64,000 bases of DNA from JOPF136 sp963773835. GTDB taxonomy: Bacteria > Acidobacteriota > Terriglobia > Acidiferrales > UBA7541. The stretch lies in contig CAVZCQ010000005.1 in assembly GCA_963773835.1 (NCBI GenBank), positions 148,582 through 212,581 on the forward strand, written 5' to 3'. Below are positions 54,858 to 63,799 of the stretch, in pieces (the stretch's first letter is position 1; every line of letters starts with the position of its first letter). Below the pieces are notes generated by a model. The model had not been told where the DNA came from, did no database searches, and saw only the letters and a program-made list of their open reading frames with translations. The position numbers and the translations under genes are program-made.

Positions 54858-55654
54858 TTTTTGACGTGATCGAGCAAAGCCTGCGCCAGCCGGACCGTGT
54901 GATTCCGGTTGAGGCGTTACTGGGAAATTGCGAAGGCAGCCGCATGCCGGAGGTCGTGGCTAGCCGTCTGTTGCCAGCGATTGCCAAGGCGCTAGTTGAA
55001 ATCTGCCCCACGAGAGCAATTGCCCTGGGCGAGCTGGATGGACGCCCCGTGCTGTCCCTGGACTATGGGCGGTGCATCGGCTGTGGCCGGTGCGCGGAAG
55101 CAGGCGAAGGGGCGGTAATGCCCGCAACACATCTGGCCGTTTGCGGCATGACCAAAGAGCGGACCGTGCGCCATTGGGACGCCTCCGGCGCCGGTGAGAT
55201 CCCAGTCCCCTCCGCTGCGCCGGAGGAGGCCCGCGCACAGATCCACTCCCTTTTCCAGCGCGCGCTAAACGTTCGCCAACTGGATGCTGGCTCGTGCAAC
55301 GGATGTGAAGCGGAGATTACCGCGCTCACGAACCCCTACTACGACCTGGAGCGCTTCGGGATTCATTTTGTGGCCTCTCCCAAACACGCCGATCTGCTGC
55401 TGGTGACCGGACCGGTGACACGCAACATGGCCGCAGCGGTCCGCGCCACTTACGAGGCAGTTCCCGCGCCAAAGCTGGTGGTGGCCGTGGGTGCCTGCGG
55501 GTGTAGCGCGGGCATCTTCTCCGGCAGCTATGCAATCGTTGGTGCGGTCGATGCAGTCATTCCGGTAGACGCATACATTCCCGGGTGCCCGCCCACCCCC
55601 TCGATGCTGGTAACCGGAATCCTGGAAGTTCTGCGGCACCGGGTCACAAAATAG
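54854..55654 (+). CDS. HyfI-like small subunit fused to a one-cluster ferredoxin domain
   Basis: A 266-residue protein. Residues 40-90 are ferredoxin-like: Cys51 (ICPTRAI) and Cys74, 77, 80 (CIGCGRC) can ligate exactly one 4Fe-4S cluster; the second CP and first CxxCxxC are missing. Residues 140-260 match NuoB/HyfI, with Cys148 and 151 (GSCNGCEAEI), Cys215 (GACGCS) and Cys245 (PGCPPTPS) for the proximal cluster. So electron entry and transfer are preserved while the Ni-Fe site next to it is lost. It ends the operon. Confidence 0.88.
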   Translation: MIFDVIEQSLRQPDRVIPVEALLGNCEGSRMPEVVASRLLPAIAKALVEICPTRAIALGELDGRPVLSLDYGRCIGCGRCAEAGEGAVMPATHLAVCGMTKERTVRHWDASGAGEIPVPSAAPEEARAQIHSLFQRALNVRQLDAGSCNGCEAEITALTNPYYDLERFGIHFVASPKHADLLLVTGPVTRNMAAAVRATYEAVPAPKLVVAVGACGCSAGIFSGSYAIVGAVDAVIPVDAYIPGCPPTPSMLVTGILEVLRHRVTK

Positions 55655-55822
55655 CTCGCCATCATCCCCTACGACGTGAGCGTCCGTAGCTTCGGTTCTA
55701 ATTGTCGATCTTTCACAGTTGGGTCTGAGTGGGCATTCTCCGCGTTGCGGAGTCCCGACAAAATTCACGACATTCGAGAAAACGGCAAAAACCGGAACAT
55801 GGGCTAAGTGCTTTGGAATCTA

Positions 55823-55897
<75 letters not shown>

Positions 55898-56099
55898 TGC
55901 ACATCATCGTATACCGAAATGGGCGCGCCGCTCACCTCTCCGCGCGCATCAGGCATATGCTGATGCATTCGGTCGATGCCCGTTGCTTCCCTCGTGGGCG
56001 CACCGGCCAGGCCTGGGTTTATCCTATTTCTCGCGCCACATCCCGAAACGGTGTCCCGCGCGCAAAGGCGGCATCGAAAGAGTGAGTACCCATCGAACG

Positions 56100-57782
56100 A
56101 TGCACGCGACACGAAGCACGAGCAATCAGGTTGCCGGGATCGCCGCCGCGATTCTGGCCATCGCGGCGTTGCTCGGAATCTCCGCTGTGGCTGCGCAAAG
56201 CAAAAGGTTTCATAACGCTCCTGCTGTCACCGCACAGTGGCGCAACCCTTTTTCCGCGAACAAAGAGGCCGCAAAGGCAGGCGCTGCGCTCTTTTCGCAG
56301 AACTGCGCTCCGTGCCACGGCGCACGAGCCGAAGGCTCCGGAAACGTGCCCGACCTTCGCCGCGGGCCCACGCAGTCAGCGCCCGACGGCGAAATCTTCT
56401 GGTACATCACGCACGGCGATGCGAAGAACGGCATGCCGGGCTGGCCTAGCCTCTCGCGCGACGACCGCTGGCGCATCATCAGCTTTCTGAAAACCCTATC
56501 CCTCGCCGCGCCGCCTGCCCCCGCTGCGGGCATTCCGAATCCGGCCATGGAAGCGGCCATGCGTGCCTGGCCCGCTCCCCATCCGCCCTTCACCGATTTT
56601 CGCTACGAGCATCCCGGCGCCGTCCGCAAAATCACCGTCGCAGACTTTCCTCAGCCTTACGCCACCAAATCGGCAGGCAATGCCCCGCGCATCGTCGCGC
56701 GCCCGGAGAACGCCTGGCCACAGGCGCCCAGCGGATTCATCGTAGAGCTCTATGCCGCCGGCCTCGATAATCCACGTCTCGCCCGCACGGCTCCTAACGG
56801 CGACGTGTTTGTGGCCGAAAGCGAGCCTGGCGACGTGAAGATCTTCCGCGGCTTCACCCCGGCCGGAAAGCCCGAACTCGTGGAAACGTTTGCAGCGGGC
56901 ATGCACCTGCCCTACGGCATCAATTTCTACCCGCCTGGCCCGGACCCGCAATACGTTTACATCGGCACAACGGACGCCGTCCTGCGGTTTCCTTATCGCA
57001 ATGGCGACATGAAAGCGCGCGGCCCCTCGCAGCGCATTGCCAGCCTGCCGGGGGGAGGAAATCACTGGACGCGCGACATTGCCTTTACCCCGGACGGAAG
57101 AAAGATGCTCGTGTCCGTCGGTTCGGCTTCCAATCTAGACGACCCGGACACCACTCGGTCCGAGCGCATTCGCGCCGATATTCTCGAATTCAATCCCGAT
57201 GGCACAGGCATGCGCGTCTATGCCTATGGACTGCGCAATGCCGGGAGCGGAATCGCCTTCGATCCCAGGACCGGCGACCTGTGGTGTTCCGTCAACGAAC
57301 GCGACGGCCTCGGCGACGATCTGGTCCCCGACTACATCACGCACGTCGAGCCCGGCGGCTTCTACGGCTGGCCCTGGTTCTACATCGGCGACCATCAGGA
57401 CCCCCGCCACCGTGGCAAACACCCCGAGTTGAAAGACAAAGTGATCGTGCCCGATGTGCTCCTCCAGCCGCACAACGCCTCGCTCGAGTTCACTTTCTAT
57501 GAAGGGAAGCAGTTCCCCGCCGAATATTGGGGCGACATCTTCGCCTCGCAGCACGGCTCCTGGAACCGCTCCGCGCGCACCGGCTACGACGTCATCCGCA
57601 TTCCACTCCATCAGACCGGCCATGCCACAGGCGAGTACGAGGAGTTTGTGACCGGCTTCGTCCTGCCCGACGGCTCGGTCTGGGGCCGGCCCGTGGGCAT
57701 CACTGTGGCGCGCGACGGCTCGCTGCTGTTTACCGACGACGCCTCCGGTTCCATCTGGCGCATCCGCTACGCGAAGAAATAG
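56100..57782 (+). CDS. Cytochrome c / PQQ-dependent sugar dehydrogenase fusion
   Basis: A 560-residue exported protein. After a signal anchor (residues 10-33) comes a cytochrome c domain with CAPCH (residues 69-73) and an axial Met in NGMPGWPS. The rest is a six-bladed beta-propeller of the sorbosone/glucose dehydrogenase type: NPRLARTAPNGDVFVAES, LPGGGNHWTRDIAFTPDGRKMLVSVGS, GLRNAGSGIAFDP, NERDGLGDDLVPDY and ASQHGSWNR (shortened). The enzyme likely oxidises a sugar or polyol in the periplasm and passes electrons to its own haem. The start is uncertain; no strong ribosome site is seen. Confidence 0.88.
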   Translation: MHATRSTSNQVAGIAAAILAIAALLGISAVAAQSKRFHNAPAVTAQWRNPFSANKEAAKAGAALFSQNCAPCHGARAEGSGNVPDLRRGPTQSAPDGEIFWYITHGDAKNGMPGWPSLSRDDRWRIISFLKTLSLAAPPAPAAGIPNPAMEAAMRAWPAPHPPFTDFRYEHPGAVRKITVADFPQPYATKSAGNAPRIVARPENAWPQAPSGFIVELYAAGLDNPRLARTAPNGDVFVAESEPGDVKIFRGFTPAGKPELVETFAAGMHLPYGINFYPPGPDPQYVYIGTTDAVLRFPYRNGDMKARGPSQRIASLPGGGNHWTRDIAFTPDGRKMLVSVGSASNLDDPDTTRSERIRADILEFNPDGTGMRVYAYGLRNAGSGIAFDPRTGDLWCSVNERDGLGDDLVPDYITHVEPGGFYGWPWFYIGDHQDPRHRGKHPELKDKVIVPDVLLQPHNASLEFTFYEGKQFPAEYWGDIFASQHGSWNRSARTGYDVIRIPLHQTGHATGEYEEFVTGFVLPDGSVWGRPVGITVARDGSLLFTDDASGSIWRIRYAKK

Positions 57783-57816
57783 TTTCCCGCGAGCGCGCCC
57801 CGATTTACGATCATCA

Positions 57817-59342
57817 GTGGTGTCCCGTTCCAGTCATTCCCGCGACAGTTTGCTCCTCGCGGCCGCGCTGTTCCTTCTCGTCTGCATCCGTGGGACCGCC
57901 GGCCCATCTCCAGCCGCATTCCCGCCAGGGCAGACCGGCCAGGCAGCGCCCGGCGGGCAATCCTACGACCTCGTGATTCACAACGGGCGGGTGATGGACC
58001 CGGAGACGCGTCTCGACCAGTCCGGCACAAACGTGGGCGTGCTCGGCGGCCGCATCGCCGTCGTGACCCGCGACCCCATCCACGGCCGGCAGGAAATCGA
58101 TGCCGCAGGCCGTGTGGTGGCGCCCGGTTTCATCGACATGGTGTCCTACGACCCGAATCCCGCCGGCGTGTGGAACAAAATTGCCGACGGCGTCACCACC
58201 AACCTCGCGCTCCACGGAGGCACCACTGACCCGCCCGCTTGGTACGGCTATTATGGCGCGCATCGCCCACCGGTGAATTACGGCGCCTCTTTTTCTACTC
58301 CGTGGCACGGAATGAGCTGCAAATTCCGCTGACTGCTCCGGCCACTCCCCCGCAAATCGAAAAACTCACCGCACGAGCCGATCGCGCCCTGCGCCAAGGC
58401 GCTCTGGCCGTCTCCTTCTCTCTGGAGTACGTGCCTGGCATTCGCCGCGAGGAAATCCTGCCGTTGATGCACCTGGCCGGCCGCTACCATGTTCCCGTGT
58501 TTTTCCACGCGCGCTATTCCACAATGGAAGGCCCCGGCACGAACCTGGACGCGCTGCGCGAAATCATCGACGATTGCCGCGAAACCGGAGCGGCCGCGGA
58601 AATCGAGCACATCACCTCGACTGGCGGTACCTTCTCCATGCCCCAATCGCTGGCCATGCTGGACGCCGCGCACGCCTCCGGCCTCGATATCACCGCGGAC
58701 GCTTATCCCTACCCCTATTGGGCCACCAATCTCGACTCCGAGCGGTTTGCCCCGGGATGGCAGCGGCGCTTCCGCATCACCTTCAGCGATCTCCAAATCG
58801 CCGGCAGCACGGAGCGTCTAACGGCGGACAGCTTTGCGCGCTACCGCCACGAGCATCGCGTTGCGGCAGCGTTCGCCATTCCAGAAGAAGATGTCACCGG
58901 CGCGCTACGCACGCCCTGGATCATGATCGCCAGCGACGGCATCCTGGATGCCGGCCACAACAATCATCCGCGTGCTTCCGGGACTTTCACCCGCACGCTC
59001 GCCGTTTACGTTCGCGAAAAGAAGGTGCTGACCCTGATGGACGCCCTCGCAAAAATGACCATCCTCCCCGCCCGGCGCCTGGAGCAGGCCTCCCCGCAAT
59101 TCCGCCGCAAAGGCCGGCTCAGCCTGGGCGCCGACGCGGACGTCGTCATCTTCGATCCCGCCACCATCGCCGACCGCGCGACCGTCGAGCATCCCGAAAT
59201 CCCTGCTGAGGGAATGGAGTGGGTGCTGGTGAACGGCACGGTGGTGAAAAGCCCCGCTGGATTTCAGCGTGGCGCGCATCCCGGCGAGCCTCTGCGCGGA
59301 GACCCGGCCGCGCGGGCGAAACTCGGGCAGGCAGCCCGGTAG
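57817..59342 (+). pseudogene. Frameshifted D-aminoacylase family amidohydrolase
   Basis: Two overlapping frames together encode one N-acyl-D-amino-acid deacylase: a signal peptide and YDLVIHNGRVMDPET, GRVVAPGFIDMVSYDP (first frame, to 58332), then IEHITSTGG, GLDITADAYPYPY, IASDGILDAG and RLSLGADADVVIFDPATI (second frame). The change occurs in a run of five T at 58290-58294; one more T would give ASFFYSVARNEL without a break. The rest is undamaged. It could be a very young pseudogene or a sequencing or assembly error. Confidence 0.82.
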
Positions 59343-59423
59343 AGCGGCCCTCCTCGCTGGCGTCCCCGGGAAAACCACCGGTCTGTCTCGGACTGCACTC
59401 GTGTCGCCGCGCACCGCTCCGCG

Positions 59424-60101
59424 TTACAGGCTCCGCGCGAGCTGCTCGGCGAGATTGCCGAACCGCTCGTTGTAGTCCTCGTGGCTCGCCCGGATGATGG
59501 CGTGGGCCTCCCGGGCGTCGTATACGTGCGTTATCTCGGTGGCGCGCGGGGAGGCGTCCGGCGCGTCCTTGTAGGTCAGGAAGTAGTGACGCAGGCGCTG
59601 CACCAGTGTGTCCGTGCACTCGCTGATGTCGCTCCACCGGCTGTAAGCGGCATCGCCCTTCAACACCGCGATGATTTTGTCGTCCGCTTCGTGGCCGTCA
59701 ATCATGCGCAGGCCGCCGATGGGGATGGCCTCCAGCAGGATGTCGCCGTGGGAAAACGTCCGCTCCGAGAGTACGCAGATGTCCAGCGGGTCCCCGTCTC
59801 CCTTCACGTGCGCGCGCCCGGTGCGCTCCGCGCACAGCGCCCCGATGCGTTCCCCGCAGTAGGTCTGCGGGACGAGGCCGTAGAGCGAGGGACACACGCT
59901 CGAGAACTTCTGCGGCCGGTCCACCCGCAGGTAGCCCGAGGCTTTGTCCAGCTCGTACTTCACCGTGTCGGTTGGGACGATCTCCACATAAACCGTCACC
60001 GTCCGCGGGAAATCCGCGCCGATCGGCACTCCGTGCCACGGGTGCGCCTTCAACAGCAGCCGCAGCAACTCCATCGGCGCAGGGGGCGGATGGTCCGTCA
60101 T
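59424..60101 (-). CDS. ppa: Inorganic pyrophosphatase (family I)
   Basis: Hydrolyses pyrophosphate to phosphate and so drives biosynthesis. The 225 residues contain YVEIVPTDTVKYELDKASGYLRVDR and the signature GDGDPLDICVLSE with its three Asp metal ligands (shortened). It is longer than typical bacterial forms (about 175) and resembles the larger family I variant with a C-terminal helix extension. ATG 60101 diverges from msrB. Confidence 0.93.
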   Translation of the reverse strand: MTDHPPPAPMELLRLLLKAHPWHGVPIGADFPRTVTVYVEIVPTDTVKYELDKASGYLRVDRPQKFSSVCPSLYGLVPQTYCGERIGALCAERTGRAHVKGDGDPLDICVLSERTFSHGDILLEAIPIGGLRMIDGHEADDKIIAVLKGDAAYSRWSDISECTDTLVQRLRHYFLTYKDAPDASPRATEITHVYDAREAHAIIRASHEDYNERFGNLAEQLARSL

Positions 60102-60259
60102 TCCGAATCTCCTTCGCGGCGCGCTGCCGCGCCCGGCATCTTAGCATTTACCCTGCCGGCTGGCGCGCCCGCCGCCGGCTGCTGCGCCTGCCTTCCCTGC
60201 ATCCTGGGGCGGGCAAATGCATCTGATACAATGCGCGAAAACGAAACGGGAGAACCGCA

Positions 60260-60658
60260 ATGACTGAAAAGATTGAAAAAACGGAAAAGGAATGGAAGGA
60301 AGAGCTGGATCCCACTCAGTACGCCGTCACCCGCTGCTCTGCCACGGAACCGGCGTTCTCCGGAAAGTACTGGGACAACCACGAGAAGGGCGTGTACCGC
60401 TGCGTCTGCTGCGGCGCCCCGCTGTTCACTTCGGAGACCAAGTTCGACTCCGGCACGGGCTGGCCCAGCTTCTACGCGCCTGCGGATAAGGAAGGCGTCG
60501 CCACCGCAGCCGACGACAGCCACGGTATGCGCCGCGTGGAAGTCAAATGCAGCCGCTGTGACGCCCACCTGGGCCATGTCTTTCCTGACGGCCCCAAACC
60601 TACCGGCCAGCGGTTCTGTATCAACTCCGCCTCGCTCGACTTCGAAAAGAAAAAATAG
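60260..60658 (+). CDS. msrB: Peptide methionine-R-sulfoxide reductase
   Basis: Repairs methionine-R-sulfoxide in proteins. The 132 residues have two zinc CxxC pairs (CVCC and CSRC), the substrate pocket GTGWPSFYAP, HLGHVFPDGP, and the catalytic Cys in QRFCINSASL. No signal peptide, so it is cytoplasmic. GGGAG precedes the ATG. The 294 bases after it (60659-60952) contain no visible gene. Confidence 0.96.
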   Translation: MTEKIEKTEKEWKEELDPTQYAVTRCSATEPAFSGKYWDNHEKGVYRCVCCGAPLFTSETKFDSGTGWPSFYAPADKEGVATAADDSHGMRRVEVKCSRCDAHLGHVFPDGPKPTGQRFCINSASLDFEKKK

Positions 60659-60952
60659 CCCTTCACCGCAGAGCGAACGTGGCGCCGGGCCTGCCCGTCC
60701 GGCGGGCGCCAGCCCGCAGTTTTTCCTATCCGCTCGTGGAGTCTCGAATCTCAAACTCTGGAAGCAAGCCTCTCCCCGCTTCTTTTCTTTTTTGCCCGTG
60801 GGGCGTTGGCTGCCCCCCCGGGGAATTTTTCCACCACGCGCCCGTGCGCTCCCGCCCCCGGAAGTTGACATCCCCCGCGACCCTTCCTAGATGCCTGCAA
60901 ATACGCGCGCACAGGGATTCCGCGCGCCACGGAGAAAGAGCCCCAACCGCTT

Positions 60953-62352
60953 ATGTCCTCCAGCCAAAACCGCTGCCACCTGGTCATCATGACCAACGAC
61001 GTTTCCGGCCTCCAGCCGGTGGTGAGCAAGCTCGTGCCCGATTACGAGGTGTTTCAATCCACCGAGGAGGAGTCGGAATGGCCTTTGCTCGATGAGGAGC
61101 GTCCCGACCTGATTCCTTTACAACCTGGAACCTGGCGCGGCCAGTTTCCGCCGGTTCGAGGCCCTGGTGGAGCGCCGGCGCTCCCGCGAACTCGACACCA
61201 TGGTTGTCATCCTCAGCCGCGATCCGCAGGCGGCAAGGTGACTGCGGTCCGCGCCATGGAGGCCGGCGCCTACGACTTTTTCGCTCATCCCATCGATCCC
61301 GACGTCTTCCGCAGGATCCTCGACCGCGCCGTGGAAAAGCAGCGCGTCGAACGCGAGAACCGCATCCTTCGCGAGCAATTCCAACACAAGGAGTCGCTCG
61401 GCAGCCTGATTGGCTCGAGCGACGCCATGCGGCCCGTCTTCGACCTGATTCCGCCGCGTCGCTGCCGCGAACACCACGGTGTGCATCCGGGGCGAGAGCG
61501 GCACGGGCAAGGAGCTGGCTGCCGACGCCATCCACGACCTCAGCGAGCGCCGCGCGCGGCCCTTCATCAGCGTCAACTGCGCCGCCCTTCCCGAAACTCT
61601 CATGGAAGCGGAGCTGTTCGGCTACGAAAGAGGAGCGTTTACCGGTGCCACGGAAACCAAGGAAGGCCGCATCGAGCTGGCCCATCGCGGCACCCTGTTT
61701 TTGGACGAGATCGGGACGCTCACTCCCGCCCTCCAGAGCAAACTCCTCCGCGTGCTCGAGGATCATGCTGTGATTCACCTTGGTGGAAGCGGCCAATAGC
61801 AGTGGACTTCCGGCTGCTCACCGCGACAAACGAGGTTCTCGAGGACGCCGTACAGGAAAAACGCTTCCGTGATGACCTCTATTTCCGCATTCACGTGGTC
61901 CCCGTCTTTCTCCCTCCGTTGCGCGAGCGCGCCGCGGACATCCCGCTGCTGATAAACCATTTTCTGCGTGTCTATTGCGCCGCGAACCACACCGCTCCGA
62001 AATCGGTGAGCGAAGAAGCCATGCAGGCGCTCCAGAGCTACCGCTGGCCGGGCAACGTGCGCGAACTGGAAAATGCCGTGCAGCGCATCGTGCTCATGTC
62101 CGACGGCGACGAGGTGGAGCTCAGCGATCTGCCCCGCGACATTGTCCAGGCCGCTTCCCGCGATTCCCGCGGTCGCTTCCGCCTCCCGCCCTCCGGTTTC
62201 GATCTCGAGGCCGAAGTCGAGGCCTACGAGAAGAAATGGGTGGAGACGGTGCTGGCGCAAGCCTCCGGGAGTAGCGGAGATTCTACGCCGCGAGACTTCT
62301 CGGCGTGAACAAAGACCGCATGAAATACTTGTGCCGCAAGCATCAGTTGTAG
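60953..62352 (+). pseudogene. Sigma-54-dependent activator, broken by about five frameshifts
   Basis: Read across frames, this is a complete NtrC-type activator: a receiver-like N-domain (VTAVRAMEAGAYDFFAHPID), an AAA+ domain with GESGTGKE (Walker A), ELFGYERGAFTGAT (sigma-54 contact), GTLFLDEIG (Walker B), FRLLTATN and RWPGNVRELENAVQR, and a Fis-type helix ending LLGVNKDRMKYLCRKHQL with stop at 62350-62352. Frame changes are needed near 61113, 61236, 61453, 61785 and 62273. The protein sequence between them is intact. The receiver lacks a normal phosphoacceptor Asp (YNLEPG). It sits just upstream of the sigma-54-type promoter array. Confidence 0.8.
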
Positions 62353-62405
62353 GCGCGCCTGCGAGCCGTCATCCGGATCCACTTCATTGTGGAAATTTGT
62401 ACCCG

Positions 62406-62430
62406 TGGGGGAATTCAGTACCCCTGCCAG
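62406..62430 (+). promoter_or_regulatory. Upstream motif A (putative activator site)
   Basis: GGGGG (62407-62411), an A/T-rich middle and CCCCTG (62421-62426), able to fold back on itself. It lies 95 bases upstream of the -24 GG of promoter P1. Similar motifs B, C and D occur before the next units. Confidence 0.5.
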
Positions 62431-62518
62431 GTGAACTCTGCGCCCGGGCGGCAGACCGCCCGCTGTCTGAACCGGCACGTTCTCCGCCGTTTGCAGCCGT
62501 TCGGGGGCATACAAGGTA

Positions 62519-62534
62519 TGGCCCCAGACGTGCA
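62519..62534 (+). promoter_or_regulatory. Putative sigma-54 promoter P1
   Basis: TGGCCCCAGACGTGCA: the GG (62520-62521) and GC (62532-62533) are separated by exactly ten bases, as required for sigma-54 -24/-12 elements. The ATG of the first small ORF follows the GC by 54 bases. Confidence 0.7.
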
Positions 62535-62587
62535 GCCTCTCCCCCGTCCCGAGACATTCGGACATTTCAACCCAAGGAGCCCTCACA

Positions 62588-62659
62588 ATGGCAAAAAAGA
62601 ACCTCAAGAAAGCCAAGAAACTGTCCGGCAGCAAGTCGCTTCGTTTGGCCATCAAGTAA
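62588..62659 (+). CDS. Lysine-rich micropeptide 1 (23 aa)
   Basis: A 23-codon ORF starting MAKKNLKKAKKLSGSKSL and ending in a basic/hydrophobic tail. AAGGAG lies eight bases before the ATG. Its first 18 residues share the pattern MAKK-LKK-KKL---K-L with two ORFs downstream. Strongly cationic and amphipathic. It has its own sigma-54-type promoter and a terminator. The function is unknown; an antimicrobial, signalling or RNA-binding peptide, or a modified-peptide precursor, are all possible. Confidence 0.65.
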   Translation: MAKKNLKKAKKLSGSKSLRLAIK

Positions 62660-62748
62660 TCAGGCCGCAGGCGAGTAACCCGGTCGGACCGGCGCGCCAA
62701 TCGGTCCTGCGCTGCCCGCTCGGGGCACCTTTAGAGTGGAGCTAGGCC

Positions 62749-62785
62749 AAGCGGGCTGCGGGTGGTGGCAGCCCGCTTTCTGTTT
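62749..62785 (+). terminator. Intrinsic terminator of micropeptide unit 1
   Basis: Perfect 11-pair stem AAGCGGGCTGC / GCAGCCCGCTT with an eight-base loop, followed by TCTGTTT. It lies about 90 bases after the first small ORF. Confidence 0.85.
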
Positions 62786-62986
62786 ACGGCCCCCAGACCG
62801 ACTCAGGCGGCGACCCAGCCAGTCCCGGTAAGCCTGTGCGTTGCCCCGGTACCCGTATTTAGCCCCGCTTCCTTTCCTGCGCCTTCGCCAGCGACCCCCT
62901 CTCGGTGTGCTTGCCTTCTCCCAGCCTGTACGAACTCGCGCCTGGAGCATCCGACCCCGTAGAGAGAGGAGTCCCCGGGGGCTCTG

Positions 62987-63022
62987 AGGGAGAAAATATT
63001 CCCCCGGAGGAGTGATTTTCTC
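62987..63022 (+). promoter_or_regulatory. Upstream motif B (putative activator site)
   Basis: GAGGGAGAAAATATTCCCCC with further GGAG and a following ATTTTCTCTCC that pairs with GGAGAAAAT. It lies 111 bases upstream of the GG of promoter P2. The 200 bases before it, from 62786, hold no visible gene. Confidence 0.5.
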
Positions 63023-63115
63023 TCCGTAGTCGAGACTTCGAAAGGTCTCGCCAGCGCCCTCCGCCCCTAAGTGCCTTGTTTCCATCGCAGCGATGCCGGC
63101 ATGAGCCAACCCGTT

Positions 63116-63131
63116 TGGCCGGAGAAGTGCT
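63116..63131 (+). promoter_or_regulatory. Putative sigma-54 promoter P2
   Basis: TGGCCGGAGAAGTGCT, preceded by CGTT. GG at 63117-63118 and GC at 63129-63130 are ten bases apart. The second small ORF begins 54 bases after the GC. P2 and P3 share the TTTGGCC start and ATGCT/GTGCT end. Confidence 0.72.
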
Positions 63132-63183
63132 ATCTGCCAGAACAGCCCGCAGGGGCTAATCAAATCCAGTTGGAGGATTCCAA

Positions 63184-63273
63184 ATGGCGAAGAAAGCGTT
63201 GAAGAAGGGCAAGAAGTTGGCCGGCACGAAGACCCTGGGTGGACCGAGGGCCGCGGGCGGCGGCGGCGACTGA
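63184..63273 (+). CDS. Lysine-rich micropeptide 2 (29 aa)
   Basis: Starts MAKKALKKGKKLAGTKTL and ends in GGPRAAGGGGD. GGAGG lies nine bases upstream of the ATG. The N-terminal 18 residues match micropeptides 1 and 3, while the tail is unrelated and Gly-rich. A conserved leader and a variable tail recall precursor peptides, but no modifying enzyme gene is in view. Confidence 0.7.
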   Translation: MAKKALKKGKKLAGTKTLGGPRAAGGGGD

Positions 63274-63296
63274 GGTTTCAAGACGATTTGATCGGC

Positions 63297-63332
63297 GGGG
63301 CCATTCGGACACCGAATGGCCCCTTCTCTTTT
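63297..63332 (+). terminator. Intrinsic terminator of micropeptide unit 2
   Basis: Perfect 11-pair stem GGGGCCATTCG / CGAATGGCCCC with the five-base loop GACAC, followed by TTCTCTTTT. It lies 23 bases after the second small ORF. Confidence 0.92.
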
Positions 63333-63484
63333 GGATTCGGCACTTTGCTCGGTTTGCGGATTGGCCAGATTCTTCTGACCCGACAGTTCTCTGCTTTTCC
63401 TCCCAGCCACGACAGGCTCCAGCGCTACCCTTCTTTCTTCTGTTCCGCCAGACCATGGTTTACGGGGGTGGCAGCAGCGCTCGA

Positions 63485-63520
63485 ACGGGGGAATAATCCC
63501 CCCTGGCAGCTGTGAACTAC
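63485..63520 (+). promoter_or_regulatory. Upstream motif C (putative activator site)
   Basis: ACGGGGGAATAATCCCCCCTGG (G run 63487-63491, C run 63498-63503; motif shortened to its key runs) forms a five-pair hairpin or a GC-flanked palindrome. It lies 113 bases upstream of the GG of promoter P3, nearly the same distance as motif B to P2. Confidence 0.55.
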
Positions 63521-63615
63521 TCCGTTTCGCAGACGCTTGCAACGTATCTAGTCCCCTGGGACAGCCCTAACTGATTTGTTTTCAACTCTCGTCTGAATTC
63601 GCTTTGCTCCACGTT

Positions 63616-63631
63616 TGGCCTGTGGAATGCT
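63616..63631 (+). promoter_or_regulatory. Putative sigma-54 promoter P3
   Basis: TGGCCTGTGGAATGCT with GG at 63617-63618 and GC at 63629-63630, ten bases apart. The third small ORF begins 53 bases after the GC. Confidence 0.72.
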
Positions 63632-63682
63632 CATACTTTTGCGGGGCCGCTAGGCCACACCAAATCCATACGGAGGCTCGAA

Positions 63683-63772
63683 ATGGCGAAGAAGGCGCTG
63701 AAGAAGGGCAAGAAGCTGGCAGCGGCAAAGACTTTGGTTACCATGCATAACATGCGCTCGATCAACCCCTAA
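63683..63772 (+). CDS. Lysine-rich micropeptide 3 (29 aa)
   Basis: Starts MAKKALKKGKKLAAAKTL and ends in VTMHNMRSINP. CGGAGG lies seven bases before the ATG. The first 12 residues are identical to micropeptide 2; the tail differs. Own promoter and terminator. The codon-level similarity to ORF 2 (MAKKALKKGKKL encoded with several synonymous differences) argues that the protein sequence is selected. Confidence 0.7.
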   Translation: MAKKALKKGKKLAAAKTLVTMHNMRSINP

Positions 63773-63799
63773 GGGGGCTTCACGAGCTGCATGGCTTTG

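Noticed and set aside
48318..55654. Functional [NiFe] hydrogenase-4 or formate hydrogenlyase
   Set aside because: The large subunit lacks the Cys ligands for Ni-Fe, and no hyp or formate dehydrogenase genes are present.
55655..55822. Integrase or excisionase remnant at the islet's right end
   Set aside because: The 168 bases between hyfI and the tRNA contain no open frame with recombinase motifs.
62510..62545. Ordinary sigma-70 promoters for the micropeptide ORFs
   Set aside because: No TTGACA/TATAAT pair with suitable spacing is seen before any of the three ORFs, while GG-N10-GC occurs at the same distance in all.
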